This document shows positions 19,181 through 29,488 of a stretch of DNA of 64,000 nucleotides, piece by piece. The translations under genes and the position numbers were made by a program. Under the pieces are notes generated by a model, which was given only the letters and a program-made list of their open reading frames with translations, had not been told where the DNA came from and searched no databases. Source of the DNA: Acanthosepion pharaonis (lineage: Eukaryota > Mollusca > Cephalopoda > Sepiida > Sepiidae); contig CAHIKZ030003348.1 in the NCBI GenBank assembly GCA_903632075.3, forward strand, positions 916,001 through 980,000. Reading direction: 5' to 3'. Positions within the stretch are counted from its first letter, which is position 1, and every line of letters begins with the position of its first letter.

Positions 19181-20093
19181 TTCCTCTTAACATGACTTAT
19201 AATTGTGCACTTCATGTTTTCATCTATAACCATTTATGGAATTCATTTGTTTGGGCTATTCTAGTTCTTTCTTCCATTGTATTAAGGTTATAGTATATCA
19301 CAGATATACTAATGCCTATTTTGGACATTGGAGAATGGGAAAGGCCATTATATTTCTTTCTCTCTTGACACATTTCAAGGTTATTAAAATCAAGCATTTT
19401 TCAATTAATACATAAAACCTAACAGGTTATAAATTACCAATACTTTATCTAACATGTAGTTTGAGCGAGATCTCAAATGGTACATTGTCTTTTTTCATTG
19501 TCTTTTTATGCTTCAGCTTTTCACCCATTTTAAAATTTTTGTAGAAAGAAAAATACAGAAAGTAAATAATATCTTATAACATTTTTGAAATGTCAGCCCC
19601 ACTCACAAAGTGCCAAACCTGTAAATGCCATATCGAAACAGCTAAGAATGTCACAATTTGAAGGAAAACTTAATTCACCAAAATGCTCAAAATATACATT
19701 TTTAATCTGAAAAACCATTAGTTTGAAAAGTAACGCTTGTCAAATTCTTGACATGATCACTTTGAGGTTATTTTCAAAATACTTATGAAAAGATAACCAT
19801 TAATTTTTATATTCTAATGTTTTTTCTTCCTTTCTTTGCAGATTATTTAATATGAAAATGTGTAAAGTTTCTGTGGATTCTCCCCTTTCTAAAATCAGGA
19901 TAGAGCAGATCTATATCAAACATTTGTATGTTGTAGGAATTCAACAATGAAAGTAGCAAGAAGTATTCATTTTGTCTTAGGAAATTAGGTTTTAAGTGTC
20001 TGGATATGTCCACAATGATTGAGCCATTTCGATCAGGAATTTATTTTACCTTAAACTGAATGCACATGTAGAAAAAAAACACATATTTTTATC

Positions 20094-20095
<2 letters not shown>
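19181..20095. other. No recognised repeat; one weak splice-acceptor-like site
   Basis: This is one of the few stretches without a recognisable element. 'tttttcttcctttctttgca' ending in AG at about 19842 is a good polypyrimidine/AG acceptor. A short frame beginning LFNMKMCKVS runs on to a stop after about 35 codons. With no donor, no conservation information and no longer frame, I do not call an exon. Confidence 0.3.
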
Positions 20096-20132
<37 letters not shown>

Positions 20133-20237
20133 CATTAAATATAATTTTATCTTTATATTTTTAATCATTATATAGATTTTTATCATTATATATGTGTATT
20201 TTAATCAGTATATATAATTTTTATCATTATATATTTT

Positions 20238-20277
<40 letters not shown>

Positions 20278-20299
20278 TTATATATACTCAACTCTCGCG

Positions 20300-21190
<891 letters not shown>

Positions 21191-21293
21191 GATAGATAGA
21201 TTGATGTGCATGTGTAGTGCTGCCAACATAACAAATTAAGTCCAATCGAATGCATCACAAGTAAACTTTTTCCACTTTGTCATACAATTTCCC

Positions 21294-21325
<32 letters not shown>

Positions 21326-21426
21326 TTATTATTTTATCATTACATATATATATTTATCATTATATATCTTTTAGCATTATATATACATTTTTTAATCAGT
21401 ATATATATTTTATCATTATAAATATA

Positions 21427-21690
21427 CAGTGGGGGAAACAAATATTCATACACATACAAATTTTTAACTTATTGTATTTCCAACGAATGAATAAACATAC
21501 TTTTCATATAATTAACTGTACACAGATACATAATAACTAAATATGCATAGAAAAGAGAAAAAACTTTGATGTAATAGAAATAAATCCCATTTATACATTT
21601 TAATGGGTGAAAAAAGTATTCATACAATGCAAATTTCAGATTTCAAAACTTTTAAATTGACATTGGCATGATCAAAATGAGACAATTTGG
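21427..21690. mobile_element. Isolated terminal end of the second Tc1-like family (Tc1-b)
   Basis: It starts CAGTGG right after a TA (21425-21426). It matches the outer 260 bp of the Tc1-b element (reverse of about 24000-24264), including 'ttttcatataattaactgta' and 'attttaatgggtgaaaaaag'. The partner end is missing: similarity stops near 21690, where a mariner-like fragment begins. Confidence 0.8.
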
Positions 21691-21710
21691 ATGTCAACTT
21701 GAGCAAGAAA

Positions 21711-21979
21711 TCACCAATCGGACTGAGTTTCATGAGCTGCTGTATTTTCGCAATCACCCTTAGACACATCCAACTCTTTCTGAATCCACTGCTCTATCCT
21801 CAGATTGACACTGAAAGACTCTGAAATGTTTGTATTGGAACTTCCAGTGTGATTTCTAAGCAGTACAGTATGCCATTTCCAAATTTCTGGTGGAGTTAAT
21901 TGGGTCATAGTGCTATTTTTGTTATAAATGATGCCCACCTCATCCAAATTTGACAAAATCAAATACAAACACACAGACA

Positions 21980-21985
<6 letters not shown>
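21711..21985 (-). pseudogene. Mariner-like transposase N-terminal fragment
   Basis: The minus-strand frame contains 'EIWKWHTVLLRNHTGSSNTN', 'LRIEQWIQKELDVSKGD' and 'AAHETQSD'. These align with the frame at 24380-24600 on the other strand. The piece corresponds to the N-terminal helix-turn-helix region of a Tc1/mariner-superfamily transposase. The catalytic domain is gone. Confidence 0.7.
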
Positions 21986-22031
<46 letters not shown>

Positions 22032-22034
<3 letters not shown>

Positions 22035-22238
22035 GAAATGGACAAAATCCGACAATTATTTAAAGACATTAATATGTTTAACATTCTTTTTATAAACGAA
22101 TATTTTTTTAGTAAATGCTCTGTTTATAATAAACAGTATTAAATAAATTTACCGGCCTGAAATACTGTTTTTCATAAACAGAATATTTACTAAAATACTT
22201 GTATCTATAAAAAGAATGTTAAACATATAAATGTTCTT

Positions 22239-22240
<2 letters not shown>
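22032..22240. repeat. Family T deletion derivative without the tRNA-like core
   Basis: 'gaaatggacaaaatccgaca' and 'tgtttataataaacagtatt' are followed directly by an inverted copy ('cataaacagaatatttacta' to 'aaaaagaatgttaaacatat'). The result is a ~200-bp near-palindrome with (TA)n on both sides. Confidence 0.7.
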
Positions 22241-22282
<42 letters not shown>

Positions 22283-22284
22283 TA

Positions 22285-24262
22285 CAGTGGAAGGAAACAA
22301 ATATTCATACACATACAAATTTTTAATTTGCTGTATTTCCAAAGAATGAATAAACATAATTTTCATATAATTAACTGTACACAGATACACAATAGCTAAA
22401 TATGCATAAAAACAGAAAAAAAATGATTTAATACAAATAAATCACATTTATTCATTTTAATGGGTGAAAAAGTATTAATACATACAAAAAAGAATACATA
22501 ATCATCATTTAATACTTTATTCACTTCTACAGCAACCAACCTCTTTTCTCGATTAATGATTTGCAAATTTTACTTAGTATTTTGTTCCATTCTTCTTCGT
22601 ATATAGTCTTCAAATCCAAGATATTTGTTGTTCTCAGTTGGATTTGAATTTTCAAATAATGCTACAGATTCTTGATTGAGCTTAAATCTGTGTAATGCCT
22701 TGGCCATTTTAGGATATTTACATTACTTTCAGCAAGCAATTCCTTCATAGATTTTGCAGTGTACTTAGGTTCATTATCTTGTTGGAAGATCCATTCAGGA
22801 GGAAGTTCAAAATTTTCAACTGAAATCATTAAATTTCTTCCAAAATATTTTGATATGCTGTGGCAGTCATTCTACCATTTGTTATTGATAGGTTGCCAGT
22901 ACCTTTTGCAGGAAACCTTCTCCAAGCCATAATGCTGCCACCACTAAATTTCACTGCTGGAACTGTGTTCTTTTGTTTGAAGGCATCCTCGATACTTGAT
23001 TTCTAGAATTATGTCCAAACAACACAATTTTGGTTTTGTCTGTCTATAATACGATTTCCCAATACAATTTTTCCTTATCCTTATGTTCATGAATGAATTT
23101 CAAGCTGACAACTCTGTGTCTTTTCAATAGCAGTGGAGTGTTCCTATGAATTTTATTGCTTATTGTAGGTTTAGTGACACAGATTCCTGATGAAAGCAAA
23201 TTATCCTGCAACTCTTGACAAGTAACCATTGGATAAATTTTCTAGCAAAATATTTTGGTATGCATTCATTCTACCATCTATTACTGATATGTTGCTAGTA
23301 CCGTTTGCAGAAAAAACATCCCCAAAGCATGATGCTGTCACCACCAAATTTCACTGTTGGAACTGTGTTCTTTTGTTTAAAGGCATCACCATTTTTCCTC
23401 CATACATGATTTCTAGGATTACGTCCAAACAACTCAATTTTGATTTAGTCTGTCCATAATACACTTTCCCAATAGGATTTTGCTTTATGCTTATGTTCAC
23501 AAATGAATTTCAACCTAGCATCACTGAGTCTTTTCAATAGCAGTTGAGTTTTCCAAGGTGAGCGTGACTTTAGATGGTTCCTAGCAATTTCATTGCTTTT
23601 TGTCCGTTTAGTGACACAGATTCCTGATGAAAGCAAATCATCCTGCAACTCTAGACAAGTAACCATTAGATTTTGTTTAATTTGAAACATTAATTTCCTC
23701 AAAGATCTTCAAGAAATCTCCCGTGGTGCACCTGTTCTTCTTTGGTTTTCAACAGTTTTGAGTCTTTCAGACCTTGAATGAACTAATGGTAGTAAATGGA
23801 ATCTTGTCTGAGATCTTCCTGTAACTTTTACCTTCTGTCTAGAGATTAACAATCACTTCTTTTTGCAAATTTGTCAGTTCTTTACTTCTTGCCATAATGA
23901 TAACTTTCTGGCATGAATATCAATTACAGAATATTGTCTTTGTATTTCTTAATCTAAAATAACTACTGATAGTATTATTGGAACATTCTAGAATATTCCA
24001 CTTGAATAATGTAGAGTATTAAATCAATTTAAATGTTTTAAAATCTGAAATTTGCAATGAAGAATACTTTTTTCACCCATTAAAATGAATAAATGGGATT
24101 TATTTCAATTAAATCAAAATTCCTTCTGTTTTCTATGCATATTCAGTTATTATGCATTTGTGTACAGTTAATTATATGAAAAATATAAAATATGTTTATT
24201 CATTAGCCGGAAATACAATAAAATAAGAATTTGCATGCGTACAAATGTTTGTTTCTCCCCAC

Positions 24263-24264
<2 letters not shown>
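22285..24264 (-). mobile_element. Tc1-like element Tc1-b with internal duplication
   Basis: Terminal inverted repeats of roughly 200 bp begin CAGTGG (22285) and end CCACTG (24264). The left end follows a TA; the right is followed by TG, so the target duplication is damaged. The outermost 'aacaaatattcatacacata' is well kept on the left. Inside is a decayed transposase on the minus strand. The element sits between (TA)n tracts and between inverted mariner fragments. Confidence 0.85.
22520..23900 (-). pseudogene. Tc1-b transposase pseudogene, middle region duplicated
   Basis: Reading the minus strand from 23900: a start resembling 'MARSKELTNLQKEV', then the HTH/linker 'VTCLELQDDLLSSGICVTK' (from about 23665), the first catalytic Asp in 'WTD' (near 23447) and 'NTVPTVKFGG'. 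The HTH/linker and first-Asp region then repeats as 'VTCQELQDNLLSSGICVTK' (from 23229) through a second 'TDKTKI'. The second Asp motif 'IFQQDNEPKYTAKS' lies near 22748-22790. The third acidic site reads 'DLSSIKNL' then a stop (about 22663-22690): the catalytic Glu is Lys and the following Trp codon is a stop. Cut-and-paste activity is lost. Confidence 0.82.

Positions 24265-24275
<11 letters not shown>

Positions 24276-24329
<54 letters not shown>
24276..24329. repeat. (TA)n microsatellite at the right edge of Tc1-b
   Basis: Pure TA directly follows the damaged TG flank and a GT run. Comparable single tracts at 21993-22031, 22242-22280, 26322-26367, 26771-26832, 28572-28607, 32419-32446, 34644-34681, 46785-46817, 47430-47467 and 48466-48518 all lie at repeat edges. 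Confidence 0.9.
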
Positions 24330-24331
<2 letters not shown>

Positions 24332-24334
24332 ATT

Positions 24335-24985
24335 GTCTGTGTGTGTTTGTATTTGATTTTGTTGAATACACAGTATATTTGGATCAGTTAGGCATCACTT
24401 ATGACATTTGGAAATGGCATGCTGTACGGTTTAGAATTCGCATTGGAACCTCCAATACAAACATTTCAGAGTGTTTTGGTGTCAAACTGAGGACAGAGCA
24501 GATGATTCAGAAAGAATTGGATGTATCTAATGGTCATTGCAAAATTACAGCAGTTCAGGAAACTCAGTCTGATCATTCTAAGAAAAGAACTCCTGAATTT
24601 GTTGGTGAGGGCCTCAACATGAAGGCCTACATCAAAGGAGATAGTGCTGGCCTGGAAGACCCTATGTCTGGAAAAAGGATTCTGCACCATGCCACATAAG
24701 CAGAAAAAACTCAGTCATAGCTGTCAGACAATTTCTATGATGACAATACCCCTTAAATCTGGCCACCTAACTCCCCAGACTGCAACCCCTTCATTATTAT
24801 TTGTGGGGTGCAGTTGAGTGAGAGACCAACAAAACTTCTTGTAACACCAAAGATGAACTGAAGGCAAGGATTATGGCAGAACTCATCAACTTAAACAAGG
24901 AGACCATCCAGAAGAGTTGCAGGAGATTCCGAAGTTGTGTGGAGGCCATGGTTGGTGCCAATGATGATTTTATTGAATGAATTTA
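24335..24985 (+). pseudogene. Mariner-like transposase pseudogene with internal deletion
   Basis: The open part contains 'DIWKWHAVRFRIRIGTSNTN', 'RTEQMIQKELDVSNGHCK' and 'KKRTPEFVGE', an N-terminal DNA-binding region. It then jumps to 'LNMKAYIKG', beyond where the first catalytic Asp should be. Frameshifted continuation gives 'WPPNSPDCNPF' (third-acid region) and words like KARI-AELI and 'RRFRS'. The block between the DNA-binding domain and the second catalytic motif is deleted, so no DDD/E triad can form. Its N-terminal homologue lies inverted at 21711-21985. Confidence 0.8.
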
Positions 24986-24999
24986 CTCTTTAGTATCTC

Positions 25000-25347
25000 A
25001 AGATATTTTTGTATTATTTTGGTATATGTTTGGTAAAATGAGATGTCAATATTATTTTCATTTTTGTGTATTTTAGATGAAAATATATCCATCATATACT
25101 GTCCAGACTTAAACAGTTTTCTGTTTACAAGGGCCAACAATGTTCTTAAATGTGATCCACTTTTCTTTCTTGTAAGGAATATTATTTAACCTATATGACA
25201 TACAACTGGTAACACCAAAAAAAATTACTAATGGAAGATGTTCTTCTGTATGCATAATAAGTGCCTTGAAGATGTTTGTGGTGAAATAAGGAACAACAAA
25301 TATTATGAATTTGATAAAAATACAGTTGAGAATTTGTGGATGTAAAC
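25000..25347. other. No recognised feature
   Basis: AT-rich DNA between the mariner-like pseudogene and a SINE fragment. No frame or repeat was recognised. Confidence 0.5.
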
Positions 25348-25545
25348 ATTACATTCACTTACTTGGGAGAGGTATGAATCCTCTTCTTCTCCCTCCAGCT
25401 ATGGGTAAATAGCAGAACTGGGTTCTATAGCCTTGGACAACTCTGAATTCAAAACTGTGGATTGTCATTTGGGGACCTTGTGGCACGTCATCTCTGTATT
25501 CAGCCCTTCAAAAAGTGTGGATGGTTCTGCACAAAACCTTGGTCA
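25348..25545 (+). mobile_element. SINE-1 fragment (head missing)
   Basis: 'attacattcacttacttggg', 'tccctccagctatgggtaaa' and 'cccttcaaaaagtgtggatg' match the SINE-1 body. The box A/B head is absent and the internal 'tggcaactggtctagg' phrase is deleted. Confidence 0.8.
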
Positions 25546-25594
25546 AATGGAATTGTAATGATAAGGTGATGCAGATGATTCCATATGTTAAGAA

Positions 25595-25812
25595 TCTATT
25601 CTTTTTGTAAATCTGTCAATTCTTCATGATGAAAACCTTCTTGCATGAATATCAATTACAGAATGTACTGTTTGTATTTTTTAGGCAAAAGATAACAACT
25701 GATAACATTATTGGAACATTCTAGAATATTCTACTTGGCTAATGTTGAGTTTTAAAGCAATTTAAAAGTTTTAAAATCTGCAATTTCCATTGTACGAATA
25801 CTTTTTTTAACC
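25595..25812 (-). mobile_element. Tc1-b end fragment
   Basis: 'gcatgaatatcaattacaga', 'attattggaacattctagaa' and 'aaaagttttaaaatctgcaa' match the untranslated 5' part of Tc1-b (23880-24070). This is the third Tc1-b remnant within 4.5 kb. Confidence 0.75.
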
Positions 25813-26160
25813 AAGAACAAAAAGCCAAGAAGAGACTTTCAGAAGCGAGAAGTCTGATAGAAGAAACTGTTAACATAGAACTTATGGTTATACGTAGCCA
25901 ATTCAACTGTAAATTGATGAGACCTAGCTGCCAATCTAGTACTGAAGTTAAATTAATAAAGTCTGTGTACCATAGTGAAGATCTTGTCCTAATGATTACC
26001 ATGAAAGTATTTACAGAAAATGCACACTGAAGCTACATTACAATGGTGGGAAAGGGACTGGAGCTGAGATGCCAGGTCAGGATCAATTACATTGCAGATT
26101 CTTCTTTGGATTTTATGAAGGATCTCTAACTATATATCAGGAGCACCAGACCATGTATGT
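25813..26160 (-). pseudogene. LINE-J RT C-terminal fragment
   Basis: The minus strand reads, with frameshifts, 'LEILHKIQRRICNVIDPDLA' and 'LQSLSHH', then a region like RLATRSHQF-TVELATYNHKF. These are the same C-terminal words as in the 14646-15990 pseudogene. It directly abuts the Tc1-b fragment. Confidence 0.8.
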
Positions 26161-26317
26161 TAGAAATATTCTAATCATGGAAAAATGGTAGACTTATAAA
26201 TATGCAAGATACATTCAAGAAAAAAATTGTCAAGCACAAAAGAGTGAACTAACTTTGCTAGCAGCAGACTTCACAACTTGATCTTAGTAGAAAACATTAA
26301 CCATGCTGATGAAATAT

Positions 26318-26367
<50 letters not shown>

Positions 26368-26372
<5 letters not shown>

Positions 26373-26770
26373 TTTATTTTTTAAAAATTATAACATAAAT
26401 ATGTTATAAAATCACTACAAAAATAGCTATTTCGTTTCAACACCTCCAGTGTCTTATCAAGTGATGATGTTGAATGTAAAATAAATGGTTTTAAAAGTTT
26501 CAAATTAATTAACGATCCTTCGCAAGGAGAAAACGTTGTTACAAAAGCTAGAATGACCAATCAAAATACAAGTATAGGAAAATTCAAAAAGCTTGAAAAC
26601 AAAGTCATGTTATAATAGCTATTCAGATCTTTAAAATAGGGGTAATATTAAAAAGAATTTATTCTAACCAATAATTATTAAATTATATGATAAAATTTGA
26701 TATTATAATTAAAAGTAAAATTATCAATTTTAAAATCCAAATTTAATCACTATTAAGTTTGAAATTGTAT
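26368..26770. other. No gene; one tail-like phrase
   Basis: 'agctatttcgtttcaacacc...cttatcaagtgatgatg' (26423-26467) looks like a retroelement tail in antisense, but nothing else supports a family. The rest is AT-rich. Confidence 0.4.
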
Positions 26771-26777
26771 GTATATA

Positions 26778-26835
<58 letters not shown>

Positions 26836-27001
26836 GAAATGGACGAGGTCCGACAATTTATTTATTAAAGACATTTTTATTTATGTTTAACGTTGTTTAT
26901 TTTATAGATACAAGTATTTAAGCAAATGCTCTGTTTATGATAAACAGTATTAAATAACATTTACCGCCTGAATGTCCGAGAAATTTTCATAGAAAATATT
27001 C

Positions 27002-27082
27002 GTTCATAGACAGGATTCGAACCTGCATCCTATCGGAACCGTCATATACGCTGACGTGCCTTGACCACTCGGCCACCATGAA
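27002..27082 (-). tRNA. tRNA-like core, family T copy
   Basis: It is the reverse complement of the sequence at 27792 with a one-base shorter variable arm and one G-T pair in the T stem. D arm 'gtggccgagtggtcaaggca' and T arm 'caggttcgaatcctg' are intact. Confidence 0.6.
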
Positions 27083-27359
27083 CCTTATGGTAGACAAGGT
27101 CGAATTTACTGTTATAAACTACAATCTTCCATGAATCTCGTACATTCATAACTGCTCTGGCGTATCGAATGTAAACAAATGACGTCATATGTTAAGAAAT
27201 GGACAAGGTCCGACAATTTATTTATTAGACATTTTTATTTATGTTTAACGTTGTTATTTTATAGATACAAGTATTTAAGCAAATGCTCTGTTTATGATAA
27301 ACAGTATTAAATAACATTTACCGGCCTGAATGTCCGAGAAATTTTCATAGAAAATATTC

Positions 27360-27440
27360 GTTCATAGACAGGATTCGAACCTGTATCCTATACGGAACCG
27401 TCATATACGCTGACGTGCCTTACCTCTGGGCCACAATGAA
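27360..27440 (-). tRNA. tRNA-like core with damaged D arm, family T copy
   Basis: Same as the neighbouring copy, but the D arm reads 'gtggcccagaggtaaggc', which removes the usual GG of the loop and shortens it. The T arm is intact. Confidence 0.55.
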
Positions 27441-27791
27441 CCTTATGGTAGACAAGGTCGAATTTACTGTTATAAACTACAATCTTCCATGAATCTCGTA
27501 CATTCATAACTGCTCTGGCGTATCGAATGTAAACAAATGACGTCATATGTTAAGAAATGTTATTTAATACTGTTTATCATAAACAGAGCATTTGCTTAAA
27601 TACTTGTATCTATAAAATAACAACGTTAAACATAAATAAAATGTCTTTAATAAATAAATTGTCGGACCTCGTCCATTTCTTAACATATGACGTCATTTGT
27701 TTACATTCGATACGCCAGAGCAGTTATGAATGTACGAGATTCATGGAAGATTGTAGTTTATAACAGTAAATTGACCTTGTCTACCATAAGG

Positions 27792-27873
27792 TTCATGGTG
27801 GCCGAGTGGTCAAGGCACGTCAGCGTATATGACGGTTCCGTATAGGATACAGGTTCGAATCCTGTCTATGAAC
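27792..27873 (+). tRNA. tRNA-like core with complete class II cloverleaf
   Basis: All helices can be drawn by eye. Acceptor TTCATGG/CTATGAA (7 bp, one G-T); T8 G9; D stem GCC/GGC with loop GAGTGGTCAA; anticodon stem CGTCA/TGACG around loop GCGTATA; a 14-nt variable arm with TCC/GGA; T stem ACAGG/CCTGT around TTCGAAT; discriminator C. The D arm is of Leu/Ser style, yet the anticodon position reads GTA (Tyr), and position 33 is C instead of the near-universal U. Box A and box B are intact, so pol III transcription is plausible. Because it sits in a duplicated mobile-looking module, I read it as a tRNA-derived element rather than a working tRNA. Confidence 0.65.
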
Positions 27874-28009
27874 GAATATTTTCTATGAAAATTTCTCGGA
27901 CATTCAGGCCGGTAAATGTTATTTAATACTGTTTATCATAAACAGAGCATTTGCTTAAATACTTGTATCTATAAAATAACAACGTTAAACATAAATAAAA
28001 ATGTCTTTA

Positions 28010-28056
28010 ATATATATATATATATGTATGTATATATATATATACATGTATATATA

Positions 28057-28092
<36 letters not shown>

Positions 28093-28144
28093 TGTATATA
28101 TATATATATAAATATATATGTGTGTGTATGTATATATATTTATG

Positions 28145-28185
<41 letters not shown>

Positions 28186-28220
28186 ATGTATATATGTGTG
28201 TGTATGTGTGTCCGTGTGTG
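28010..28220. repeat. Mixed TA/TG/TATG microsatellite
   Basis: TA, 'tgtatgtatgtatgtatgta' and TG runs alternate. It begins exactly where the inverted family T copy ends. Frames on both strands translate the repeat. Confidence 0.95.
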
Positions 28221-28243
28221 TGGTAGACTCTCCCATTGTAATT

Positions 28244-28570
28244 GACGTATGATGGTCAGCCACTCAGTTCCTAGGAACCAACGGCCAGACACCAGCACAT
28301 ATGATTTGATTCTATTATGGTTTTGTACAGAACCAACTCCAAACTGCTTTCCGCAGGTTTTGAATTCAGAGTTGCTCTTCTCCTAGACCAGTTGCCATCC
28401 AAGGCTATAAGACCCAGTCTGTCCTGATAGATACCCATAGTTAGAGGGAAGAGAAAAGGAGACATACCTTTCTCAAGGGTATTAGCATGCAAATGAATGC
28501 AATGGATTTGACCAGAATTCGAACTCTGCTCTCTGAGCCCTCAGTCCGAGCTGCTACCATGCCTACTTAA
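28244..28570 (-). mobile_element. SINE-1, divergent near full-length copy
   Basis: The head is on the right ('gtaggcatggtagcagctcg' on the minus strand), with a box B-like 'agttcgaattct'. The body words 'ttgccatccaaggctataag' and 'gcaggttttgaattcagagt' are present. The 3' half has an internal deletion removing 'ccttcaaaaagtgtgg'. Confidence 0.75.
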
Positions 28571-28571
28571 T

Positions 28572-28612
<41 letters not shown>

Positions 28613-28725
28613 GTTTCAAAATAATTGATATCATTTGAGAAATATCTTTTTTTTCATAAATATCTGAGTAGCTACATCTAGGGCATGAAACTAAAAAGAC
28701 TTATTGTTAAGCAAAATTTGAATTT

Positions 28726-28798
28726 GGAGGTGGGCTATATAATCTAGCTGATTTCACATAGCTAAATGAAATCGGCTAGATTATATATACCCACCTCC
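28726..28798. repeat. 73-nt hairpin, possibly from a mariner-type MITE
   Basis: 'ggaggtgggctatataatct' pairs with 'agattatatatacccacctc'; the inner 'agctgatttc' pairs with 'gaaatcggct'. The upstream 'gggtgtttcaaaat' (28607-28620) looks like a Tc1/mariner terminal repeat and follows a (TA)n, but no matching right end was found. Confidence 0.65.
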
Positions 28799-28994
28799 CA
28801 AAAAAATTTTATAAATACCCAGCATCCCTCTTTCGTGTGCATACACAATCACACCAACATCACAAATTTAGTTCAAGGAAGTCCTAAAGGACAAAACACA
28901 TCACACAGGAACTTTTTTTTCCACTTTTCCATACATTTTTCTGTCAGTATTGTTCTTGATATATAAAAATTTATATATCATTATCTCATACATA

Positions 28995-29486
28995 TATGCT
29001 CTGGTGCCCCTGTTAATTACCTTGAGCTCCTTGATAAAATCCCAAAAGGTGTCAGCAATATTATTAGTCCTGATCTGGCAGCTCAGCTTCAGTCACCTTC
29101 CCACTTCCATAAGGTTGCCTTTTCTATAAATACTTTCATGGTAATTGTTCGGATGAGCTCTTTGCTAGCTTTTTTTGAATTTAGGTACAGTACTAGAATG
29201 CTGTGGAGATCTCAATTTAGAGTTGAGCTGGCTAGATGTAACCATAAATTCTATGCTAACAATTGCTTTTCTTGTACTTCTTGCTTGTGGAATTACCTTC
29301 TGGCTTCATGCTTTCCAGCCATCTTCAATCTGCAAAAATTTAAATGCAGTGTAATGTTAATCACTATTTACTGTCTTCTTACTGATTATTATTAGTAGAT
29401 AGTGATTGACATTGATTATTATTTTCTCTTCCCACTCATTATTAACATCTCTGTTCCTAATTCTTCCAGACCCTGTAATCCTATCT
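28995..29486 (+). pseudogene. LINE-J RT C-terminal fragment, split by Tc1
   Basis: 'ccccctgttaattacc'-like through 'ccttgataaaatcccaaaag' gives YLELLDKIPK. Then come 'NIISPDLAAQLQS', and in the frame 29138-29395 'VELARCNHKFYANNCFSCTS' and 'FNLQKFKC'. These are the family's C-terminal words with two frameshifts. The 3' UTR resumes after the Tc1 insertion at 31154 ('cttattggttttactgcctt', to about 31195), giving a clean pre-insertion order. Confidence 0.88.
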
Positions 29487-29488
29487 AC

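Larger units (their letters stand above)
26833..28009. repeat. Three family T modules: two direct, one inverted
   Basis: Units of about 350-360 bp start at 26833 and 27189 in the same orientation. From about 27555 the unit continues inverted to 28009. Each has 'gtccgacaatttatttatta', 'tgtttatgataaacagtatt', 'tgtccgagaaattttcatag', the tRNA-like core, and 'gaatttactgttataaacta' to 'aatgtaaacaaatgacgtca'. The inversion point is near 27553 ('ttaagaaatgttatttaata'). Near identity between copies implies recent duplication or gene conversion. Confidence 0.88.

Noticed and set aside
24235..24360. N-terminal extension of the mariner-like frame starting MRTNVCFSP
   Set aside because: This part translates the Tc1-b end and the TA tract; real similarity starts near 24380.
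27792..27873. Calling a functional tRNA-Tyr or tRNA-Leu/Ser gene
   Set aside because: Position 33 is C, the anticodon conflicts with the class II fold, and the sequence lies in a duplicated module with decayed relatives.
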